Origin: JANQKX01 sp039028695
GTDB taxonomy: Bacteria; Pseudomonadota; Alphaproteobacteria; Kiloniellales; Kiloniellaceae
Direction: 5' to 3'
Length of the DNA stretch: 6,105 bases
Assembly (NCBI GenBank): GCA_039028695.1
Contig: JBCCHN010000197.1
Location: forward strand, 1 to 6,105
The notes beneath the pieces are model-generated. The model was not told where the DNA came from, searched no databases, and saw nothing but the letters and a program-made list of their open reading frames with translations. The first letter of the stretch is position 1, and each line of letters opens with the position of its first letter. The translations under genes and the position numbers were made by a program. Below, piece by piece: positions 1 through 5,547 of the stretch.

Positions 1-89
1 GCGTTTTCTGAGGCTCCGGCTTGGCAGGCGGCCAACGCAGCGGCAAGGCCAAGGATCACCGGGGCGCGGAGGCAATAGGTCAGTTTCAT
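1..89 (-). CDS. Lipoprotein, N-terminal fragment (runs off left edge)
   Basis: Reading leftward from an ATG at 89-87, the minus strand encodes 29 complete codons, too few for a normal ORF call. They form a textbook bacterial lipoprotein signal peptide. It has a short n-region with Lys2 and Arg8, a hydrophobic Val-Ile-Leu-Gly-Leu-Ala-rich core at about residues 11-21, and a lipobox Leu19-Ala-Ala-Cys22. Cys22 would be lipidated after signal peptidase II cleavage, and the mature chain starts Cys-Gln-Ala-Gly. Residue 23 is Gln rather than Asp, so the usual inner-membrane retention signal is absent and outer-membrane sorting by Lol is the default guess. The ribosome-binding site is weak (an AAAGACG-like stretch about 6-12 bases upstream). 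The body lies outside the window, so its function cannot be named. It is separated from the GTPase gene upstream by about 205 bp, so it probably has its own promoter. Confidence 0.72.
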   Translation of the reverse strand, partial: MKLTYCLRAPVILGLAAALAACQAGASEN

Positions 90-198
90 GGCGTTCGTCT
101 TTCGAGGTTCAAATAGTTCCAATGATCCTTACGCAAATAAGTTTCCTTGGGCCAAAAGCAAAAAGGAGATGTTCGAGGCCATACCCATTTTTCTGTGG

Positions 199-229
199 TC
201 ATTTTGATTGGCAATGAGAATCAAAATGA
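199..229. promoter_or_regulatory. Perfect 11-bp inverted repeat overlapping a Fur-box-like motif
   Basis: The arms TCATTTTGATT (199-209) and AATCAAAATGA (219-229) are exact reverse complements around a 9-base spacer. The 19-mer at 210-228 contains AATGAGAATCA and matches the classical Fur consensus GATAATGATAATCATTATC at 13 of 19 positions by my hand alignment. The site lies about 110-140 bases upstream of the lipoprotein start, where an operator could act, and about 66 bases past the GTPase stop. It is AT-rich and has no T-run on either strand, so it does not look like an intrinsic terminator. The two symmetries do not share a centre (214 for the repeat, 219 for the Fur-like motif), so the regulator could be Fur-like or something else. 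Confidence 0.4.
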
Positions 230-294
230 TGGTGGGAAGGCAACCTTACGCCCGGCAAGACCCTTTTTTGCAGGTTCCCGCCAATCCGCATCAC

Positions 295-1701
295 TCAAAA
301 ACTGGCCTGGATCAAGTCCGACAAAAGTCGTTGTATTTTTCGCCGGGCTGGATCTGAAGTGTTCCCGCTTAGCTCATTCAAGGTGGACCACTCTCCATGG
401 GCCTGTACCTTGCGCAAAAGTGCGAACAGCTCTTTCAGATCGAAATGGGGATCGCTAAGAGTTTCATCGTTAGGTGCTAAGGGATCAATGGGCATTTGCG
501 CCGCGTGTCCTCTAATCTCCAATTTTTGCTGTAGGAATACCTGTCGGTGGGCCAGGAGAGCCAGGGTTTCGTCGCTGGCTCGCAATTCGCTCTCCCCGCT
601 GACCAGAGCGACCAGATCTCGGCCCTTTTCCCGTGCGGCGCCAACAACCGCACCGACGGCTGCACCCGTCGCGGCCGCGGCACCCAAAGTCAGACCACCG
701 ACCACCACATCGACGGCTAGACCCGTCATGGCACCAACTGCGGCGGCACTGGTCGTGGTCACACCAAATTGCTTCAGCGCTTCGGCGTTAAAAAGATCCA
801 TTCCCCAATGGCCATTTTCCACTGGCAGGGATTGGGCAATCAGGTCACCCTCTCGGAAAGAGTGGAGGGAAAGCATGGTCGAAAGACACTTGGTTTCCCG
901 TCGCCGGAGCGAGTCTTCAAGCCTTTCTTGGGCCCGGGCCTTGGCTGCCTCGTCGTCGGTCTTTGCGACGACCCGGTGAGCTGCGGCATCGATCAAAAGT
1001 TCGGCAATACTCTCTGCTGCTCCCGCACGGATACGGTCGCGCCTGAGATGTACCTGATCGAGAAGACCGGCGAGAGCTGCCTCGTGTCCGTGAACCAGGG
1101 CCTGTATTTTCTCATACAATTGGCGCTCGTTCCCAAGATCCAAGACCACAGTATCGAAGGAAGCGGCCACATGTAGATTGAGACGGGCCAACTGGGCGCG
1201 CCATTCCTCGACCTTGGCCTCCGGGTCCGCTAGGAAGTTAAGCACCGGCAGGATCGGTACGGCGCAACGGCTCAGGATTTCCAGCTCATCGCGATACTTG
1301 CCCAATACCCGCTCTCGCGCATCGATTACATAAAGCGCCAAGTCCGCTCCCATGACCTCTTCGAGCGCTAAAACTTCCTGTCCGAAGCGGCCGCCAGTTT
1401 CTTGATTGAGGACAACCCTGAGAGTTTCGACCCAATCCTGACCACGCTGATGAGCATCTTCCAGACTATCCAAAAACGCCATCGGGTCTTCCAATCCCGG
1501 GGTATCGTGTAGCGCCATTATCGGATCACCTTCGACCGTCAGATACCCAAGGTCCACATCTCGTGTTGTTGCGGGACGGTCCGAGACCTCGCCGAATTCG
1601 GGATCGCGCGTCAGGGTGCGCAACAGGGAAGTCTTGCCGGTGTTGGTGTGCCCGACGACCGCAACCCGAATTGTTGCCTGTTGTGGTGGCCTCGCCGTCA
1701 T
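295..1701 (-). CDS. GTPase with C-terminal DUF3482 domain
   Basis: A 468-residue Era/TrmE-like P-loop GTPase. Visible motifs are G1 GHTNTGKTS (residues 17-25), a switch-I PATTR with Thr45/Thr46 as the likely Mg-binding G2, and G3 DTPG (66-69). A strand ending YVIDARE (124-130) follows. At the G4 position the protein has NFLAD (155-159) rather than a canonical NKxD. After the G domain comes a charged helical stretch (about 200-275), then a Gly/Ala/Val-rich segment (about 313-356) that could insert in or lie on a membrane, and a soluble tail. This layout and length fit the GTPase/DUF3482 family. The ATG at 1701 overlaps the stop of the DUF2868 gene as ATGA, so translation is probably coupled; a GGAG about 11 bases upstream is a weak ribosome-binding site. 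It probably acts at the inner membrane with its DUF2868 partner. The cellular process is unknown. Confidence 0.87.
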   Translation of the reverse strand: MTARPPQQATIRVAVVGHTNTGKTSLLRTLTRDPEFGEVSDRPATTRDVDLGYLTVEGDPIMALHDTPGLEDPMAFLDSLEDAHQRGQDWVETLRVVLNQETGGRFGQEVLALEEVMGADLALYVIDARERVLGKYRDELEILSRCAVPILPVLNFLADPEAKVEEWRAQLARLNLHVAASFDTVVLDLGNERQLYEKIQALVHGHEAALAGLLDQVHLRRDRIRAGAAESIAELLIDAAAHRVVAKTDDEAAKARAQERLEDSLRRRETKCLSTMLSLHSFREGDLIAQSLPVENGHWGMDLFNAEALKQFGVTTTSAAAVGAMTGLAVDVVVGGLTLGAAAATGAAVGAVVGAAREKGRDLVALVSGESELRASDETLALLAHRQVFLQQKLEIRGHAAQMPIDPLAPNDETLSDPHFDLKELFALLRKVQAHGEWSTLNELSGNTSDPARRKIQRLLSDLIQASF

Positions 1702-3197
1702 AAGCCCGTGGCTCCGGCAGCCGCCCCATGCAGGTGCTCAATTAGAGCCAGGTGTGGTGGCGATTGATCCAGGTCTAGACAGATTAGGCGCTGCTTGGGA
1801 ATGTTCGCCATCGCTGCCAAATTTTGCCAGTCCTTTAGCCTCTGCGCTAATCCCAGTTCATCGGCGCGCTGCCTCATGCGTGATTCGCCCGTTAGGACAA
1901 GGAAAAGAGCCAGTCCCGTTTCCCCCTGCAGAGCGCCCAAAAAGTTGCAGATACCGCGGTCAGGCGTGGCGGTGAGGTCGACTATCACGGTCACATGGGC
2001 GAAATCTGCCTTGTCTTTTAAGAGCTGCTTGCCAATGCGTTGGCGATCGTCGCGATCTTCCAATAGGCCCAGATCGGCCCAGTTTCGGTCCGACAACTGG
2101 GGCGGCCAGCCTGATTTCGGCACAGCAATCTCAAGCCCCAAAAGACCCTTTTTGCCGCTCAAACGGATTGAGGGTGGTGATTGGTCTCGCCATGGACTAC
2201 TTGCCGGTTGATCCTCGGGCGGATCGTTACTTTTACGGCCCATTGTAGACAAGCGGTCCAGGCGGGCGCTGATCTGCTGATACTCCGGGTGGGTGAGGTC
2301 GAGCCGGTAAGCCGCCTTTGCGCGTTTTTCCATCACCCAGCACCAAATCGCCAAAAGGAGCCGAGGTAGAAGACCGTAGACCACCAGGGCGCCAACCAAA
2401 AATCCCGACCATTGCGATCCATTTTTCGCGGGGATTTCTCCTGCAAAGGGCCACTGGCTCTGGGCTATGCTTTGTCCATCGGGTACCGAAAACCCAACCA
2501 GGCCCGGCCCTTTGGCGAGCGCGGCGGTCAACACGCGAAAACTCTCCGGCGATAAAATGGTGGTCTCCCAAGCAAAAAGGTAATGATGGGTGCTCAATAG
2601 GATTAGAAGAGTTAGGGCGGCGCCCATCCCAAATGCCAGCCAAATCAGGTGACTAACCAACCCAAAACGCCATTTGGCCGCGCCTGACTCACTCATCACG
2701 CTGCCCAGGGCCTGCCAGAGGGCCGGTCTCTCGGCTAAGCCCGCCGACTTGTGAAAAATCCCAAGAGTCAGCGCCCAAATGGCCGAGCCAAAGTTAAAGC
2801 CGCGTCCGGGCCTGCGAAAAAACGAGAGGACCAATAGCCAAAAAACAAGAGCGATACTTTGTACGCCCAGTAGGCTGATGAGTGCCCAATAGATATTAGT
2901 AACAGGGGCGCCGGCCGGCCCCATGGCCGATTGCGCCGTGAGCACACCTCCCAAAAGGGCGACACCACACAGGCCCGCCGTGAGCCAAAAAAAGATAGAA
3001 GAAAATTTATTAAAATCAATAAGATAGGAGGCCGCTTGCGGAAGAAATTCTGCCCGAGTCAATAGGCGCTGCTCGGGCTCTCGCGCGCTGTCACAAGCTA
3101 ATCTCTCCGCCTGATGATCCAAAACCAAATGGCCCTGCGAGCGTTCAGTTTCGCGGATAGCTTCGCTCAATAAGCGGCGTTGGAAATCGTCCGACAT
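1698..3197 (-). CDS. DUF2868 family integral membrane protein
   Basis: A 499-residue polytopic membrane protein. It has a soluble N-terminus (about 1-60), then TM helices at roughly 66-87, 102-127, 180-207 and 264-287. A basic, Pro/Ser-rich linker (about 318-345) leads to a C-terminal soluble alpha/beta domain with strands such as VTVIVDLTATPD and LALFLVLTGES. Between TM3 and TM4 sits a periplasm-sized loop beginning WETTILSPESF and containing GFSVPDG, which I recognise as characteristic of DUF2868. The family is typically found directly upstream of a DUF3482 GTPase, as here with a 4-base overlap. I place the start at the ATG at 3197 (MSDDFQRR), preceded by GTGGGG at a short spacing. A GTG at 3206 would add three residues but has no visible ribosome-binding site. 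The role is probably to anchor or regulate the GTPase at the inner membrane. No enzymatic motif is evident and its function is unknown. Confidence 0.86.
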   Translation of the reverse strand: MSDDFQRRLLSEAIRETERSQGHLVLDHQAERLACDSAREPEQRLLTRAEFLPQAASYLIDFNKFSSIFFWLTAGLCGVALLGGVLTAQSAMGPAGAPVTNIYWALISLLGVQSIALVFWLLVLSFFRRPGRGFNFGSAIWALTLGIFHKSAGLAERPALWQALGSVMSESGAAKWRFGLVSHLIWLAFGMGAALTLLILLSTHHYLFAWETTILSPESFRVLTAALAKGPGLVGFSVPDGQSIAQSQWPFAGEIPAKNGSQWSGFLVGALVVYGLLPRLLLAIWCWVMEKRAKAAYRLDLTHPEYQQISARLDRLSTMGRKSNDPPEDQPASSPWRDQSPPSIRLSGKKGLLGLEIAVPKSGWPPQLSDRNWADLGLLEDRDDRQRIGKQLLKDKADFAHVTVIVDLTATPDRGICNFLGALQGETGLALFLVLTGESRMRQRADELGLAQRLKDWQNLAAMANIPKQRLICLDLDQSPPHLALIEHLHGAAAGATGL

Positions 3198-3437
3198 TAG
3201 CCCCACGCAGGATTCATTGGATCAAGCTTTGAGGGCCGTACCCCATTTGAAGCAAAATGACCAATGGAATTGAGTAACGGAATGGGAGATTGGGAGCCTC
3301 GGCCCAGGTATCAAGTGCCGGTGCTGAGTGCTGATTCTTGAGAATGGTTCCTTATTCTGCAAATGGGTAGGGTATCATCGGGCTTAAAGGCGCGAATAGT
3401 TAACAAATTGGACCAACAGTCTATTATTTACACGATA

Positions 3438-3446
3438 TGGTATAAT
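3438..3446 (+). promoter_or_regulatory. Extended -10 promoter element (TGGTATAAT)
   Basis: TGGTATAAT is an exact match to the extended sigma-70 -10 element TGnTATAAT. The sequence 17 bases upstream (AGTCTA, 3418-3423) is a poor -35 box, which extended -10 promoters tolerate. Transcription would start near 3453 and run rightward. It would give the TPR gene a leader of about 250 bases, or produce a separate short RNA. This is a sequence match only; in AT-rich DNA such a box can occur by chance. Confidence 0.4.
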
Positions 3447-3619
3447 CAAAGAGGCCCCACAGGGCGCTTTTCACGGCGAATCCTTAAAGAAACTCAAGCA
3501 GATAGAATGATAATGTCGGTTTTTGTTGATTTTTCTTAAAATAATGCCAAATTCTCTTGTGTAAATCTTGGTAAATTAGGAACTATTAAAACTTGGGGTG
3601 GGAACACTTGTGCTGCCCT

Positions 3620-3648
3620 TTGACTTGAGCTAAGTCGAGTACTCGAGA
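3620..3648 (+). promoter_or_regulatory. Possible -35 box with a 12-bp palindrome in the spacer
   Basis: TTGACT (3620-3625) matches the -35 consensus at five of six positions. The hexamer 17 bases downstream, TCGAGA (3643-3648), is a poor -10. Between and overlapping them lies a perfect palindrome TCGAGTACTCGA (3635-3646), preceded by a small inverted repeat GACTT-GAGCT-AAGTC (3622-3636). If this is a promoter, a dimeric regulator bound at the palindrome would block it or replace the weak -10 contacts. It lies about 60-85 bases upstream of the TPR gene start. Confidence 0.25.
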
Positions 3649-3660
3649 TGCAATCACCCG

Positions 3661-3680
3661 CCCAAGGTATTTCACTTGGG
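3661..3680 (+). promoter_or_regulatory. Short hairpin just upstream of the TPR gene ribosome-binding site
   Basis: CCCAAG (3661-3666) and CTTGGG (3675-3680) are perfect 6-bp inverted arms around an 8-base loop. In RNA this stem-loop would end 11 bases before the Shine-Dalgarno-like GGGGGAA (3691-3697). The right arm contains the in-frame TTG at 3676, which argues against that TTG being the real start. There is no T-run after it, so it is not a terminator. A role in translation or mRNA stability is possible but unproven. Confidence 0.3.
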
Positions 3681-3705
3681 TGGATTTCATGGGGGAACAG
3701 GCGAC

Positions 3706-5505
3706 ATGCGGAAGGGACCACATCCCACGCATCGTCCTTCGACGGATTCGCCACAGGCGCCCGCGCCGAGCTGGATGCGTATCGAAGAGATTTCCCGTCT
3801 TTGGCTTGAAGAGACGGGCGAAAGCCGGGCCAGCTTGGAGCGGGAGCTTTCCGAGTGGTATGCCGCTTTTGGCCTTCGCGCTGACGCGAAAAAATATACC
3901 AGCAACAACGACAACCTTGCGGCCCTGATGGAGTTGATGGGCAGCCCCCATATTGATCGTGAGGTTTTTGCTCTCTTTTGCGACGAAACAGGCCGGCCAC
4001 GGCCGATCTTTTGGTTTAAAGATCGGGAAAGCGGTTTTGCGCCCACGGCGCCGGAACAATTAGCGCCCAGCCAAAGGGAAAGCCTCCAGCAATCGCCACG
4101 AGAACTAGAAGATTATCCTGAGCAGGCGAGACCAAATCAAATCCGGCCCCTTTGGATTGATCCCGAGGCGAAAGAACCGACATCAGGTCAGCAGATGGAT
4201 CGGTCGCCCCGTCAAACGAGCCAGGATCCGCGGTTGGAATTAGAGGATCAGCCACCCGCAACTAAGAATGGAGCCTACCCGCCGGTTCAAGAGGCGACTG
4301 ATTCGGATTTCGACCCGAGTCCGGAAGTTAGGTTTCGGCGCGCTGCCCTGTCGCGCATGGCCGAATCGAGGCCGCGCCCAATGGATGCTCACTTGGACTC
4401 CGAAAAGGCCTCGCAACGTCCATCGCAAAGTAGGGATAGCGAAGCCGGGCCAGGCGCGGAACCTCAGAACGGCGAGCCAACTTTGGACCGGCGCTTGGAT
4501 GAAATCCATAGGCAAGAGCGGCCGGTTCGGGTGATAGCCGAACTTAACCATGACGAGGCTTTACTGCGCCAACGACGGCCCCAGCGCCATTCAGTTCTTC
4601 AGTCAGAACCGGTCGAGCAGGCTTCTGGCGTTAGCGGCGAATCCAACCAACTGCGCGCTCCGGAAATAGGCGAGGGCGTCCTGAGCGGACCACCGCCAAA
4701 ACGCCGGCGCCGCTTTTCGTTGGCTTATGCGGCTGCGGCTGTATTGGTTGTGGGCGTCGGAATTTCACTCTTTGCCTGGCAGACATCGGGAGAGCCCAGC
4801 CTGGTCCGTTGGGCCCAGGCTCTGGTCATTGAGGAGGATCCAGCGTCAGGGGCGATCCAGACGGGGGAGGCGGAAACCGCTACTTCAGACTGGTCCATTA
4901 GCTCCGTGGCCAACTCCATTGGTACGAAGTTGGCTGAGACTTTCGAAGCCGATCCCATTGAGGCAGGATTATCAGATCCCAAGAGTGTTTCGAGTGCCAG
5001 TCGCCAACAGGTCGCCGAAGGCGCCAATCTGATCTTGCTGATACAAGAGTACTTGAAGGAGTCTGGTTTTTATTCAGGTCCCCTAACCGGCAGGCTCGAC
5101 GGCTTAACCCGTCAAGAAATTGGCAAGTATAAGCGCCAACACGGTCTTGGCGATGATGCATGGGTTACCTTGGAGCTACTTGATCATTTGGAGGTCAGCG
5201 CACTGACCAAAAGAGCTGAACTCCTTAGCGCAGAGGGTAACTTTGTTCTGGCCATTGCCGCCTATGACCAACTAATACGCATGCAGCCGCAAAACAGCCA
5301 CATCCTGATGGAACGGGCCATGGCGTACAAGAACGCCGGTTTAGCAAAAAAGGCGATGGCCGATTTAGATAGAGCTGTTTTGTTGGATCCGGACTACGTG
5401 GACGCCTATATGGGACGGGCGAAATTTAATTATGAAACAGGCCAATACGGCTCGGCGCTCAAGGATTATTTTTTGGGAGCGAAAGCCTGGGTAACTAAAT
5501 TATAG
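3706..5505 (+). CDS. Single-pass membrane protein with peptidoglycan-binding-like domain and C-terminal TPRs
   Basis: A 599-residue protein. I choose ATG 3706 because GGGGGAA lies 8 bases upstream; an in-frame TTG at 3676 sits inside a hairpin, and ATG 3775 lacks a good ribosome-binding site. Order of parts: (a) a compact, mostly helical N-terminal domain (about 24-105) that I do not recognise, with Trp33, WYAAF (51-55) and DETGRPRPIFWF (93-104); (b) a long Gln/Glu/Pro/Arg/Ser-rich, probably disordered linker (about 106-331); (c) KRRRR (332-336) then one TM helix (about 339-358), giving a cytoplasmic N-terminus and periplasmic C-terminus by the positive-inside rule; (d) a periplasmic spacer; (e) a PG_binding_1-like fold (about 441-481) with the pattern LxxYLKESGFYSGPLTG...T...YKRQHGL; (f) about three TPRs (500-531, 532-565, 566-599). 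It probably links the cell wall and periplasmic partners to a cytoplasmic module. No catalytic motif is seen. It is divergent from the DUF2868 operon. Confidence 0.85.
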   Translation: MRKGPHPTHRPSTDSPQAPAPSWMRIEEISRLWLEETGESRASLERELSEWYAAFGLRADAKKYTSNNDNLAALMELMGSPHIDREVFALFCDETGRPRPIFWFKDRESGFAPTAPEQLAPSQRESLQQSPRELEDYPEQARPNQIRPLWIDPEAKEPTSGQQMDRSPRQTSQDPRLELEDQPPATKNGAYPPVQEATDSDFDPSPEVRFRRAALSRMAESRPRPMDAHLDSEKASQRPSQSRDSEAGPGAEPQNGEPTLDRRLDEIHRQERPVRVIAELNHDEALLRQRRPQRHSVLQSEPVEQASGVSGESNQLRAPEIGEGVLSGPPPKRRRRFSLAYAAAAVLVVGVGISLFAWQTSGEPSLVRWAQALVIEEDPASGAIQTGEAETATSDWSISSVANSIGTKLAETFEADPIEAGLSDPKSVSSASRQQVAEGANLILLIQEYLKESGFYSGPLTGRLDGLTRQEIGKYKRQHGLGDDAWVTLELLDHLEVSALTKRAELLSAEGNFVLAIAAYDQLIRMQPQNSHILMERAMAYKNAGLAKKAMADLDRAVLLDPDYVDAYMGRAKFNYETGQYGSALKDYFLGAKAWVTKL

Positions 5506-5547
5506 GGCAAAACACCCTCGTCTGTTCCCCTAGTCGCATCTTGCTTC

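Larger units (their letters stand above)
3198..3705. other. Divergent intergenic region, AT-rich in its middle
   Basis: This 508-bp stretch separates the minus-strand DUF2868 operon from the plus-strand TPR protein gene. The part from about 3390 to 3600 is visibly richer in A and T than the flanking genes and contains T-runs at 3520-3536. It holds a consensus extended -10 box, a 12-bp palindrome and a hairpin (listed separately). It also has a tandem heptamer GTGCTGA twice (3321-3334) and three interleaved ATTCT/AGAAT pentamers (3334-3358). I found no convincing protein-coding ORF; the only short frames (for example 8 codons from ATG 3513) lack a ribosome-binding site. I see no clear promoter for the DUF2868 operon; a weak minus-strand TTGCAG-17-AAGAAT candidate lies around 3335-3365. 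Confidence 0.6.

Noticed and set aside
199..229. The inverted repeat as a Rho-independent terminator for the GTPase operon
   Set aside because: The stem is AT-rich and no T tract follows on the minus strand, so an operator reading is preferred.
147..979. Plus-strand ORFs at 147-458 and 359-979
   Set aside because: They lie largely antisense to the well-supported GTPase gene, have low-complexity Arg/Ser/Ala-rich translations typical of shadow frames, and show no domain or ribosome-binding site.
769..1176. Plus-strand 135-codon ORF opposite the GTPase gene
   Set aside because: Fully antisense to a gene with clear family motifs; begins with a non-ATG codon and has no recognisable protein features.
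3454..3471. GCCC-CACA-GGGC hairpin plus CTTTT as a terminator or attenuator behind the extended -10 box
   Set aside because: Four-base-pair stem and only four T residues after two extra bases; too weak to call from sequence.
3536..4059. Minus-strand ORFs reading out of the TPR gene into the intergenic region (3536-4000 and 3586-4059)
   Set aside because: They overlap the N-terminal coding part of the TPR gene in antisense, have no ribosome-binding site or domain, and look like consequences of GC-biased codons on the other strand.
5504..5518. AGGG-CAAAACA-CCCT hairpin between the convergent TPR and RTX genes as an intrinsic terminator
   Set aside because: The stem is only 4 bp with a 7-base loop, and there is no good T-run after it on either strand. 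It may contribute to termination but cannot be called.
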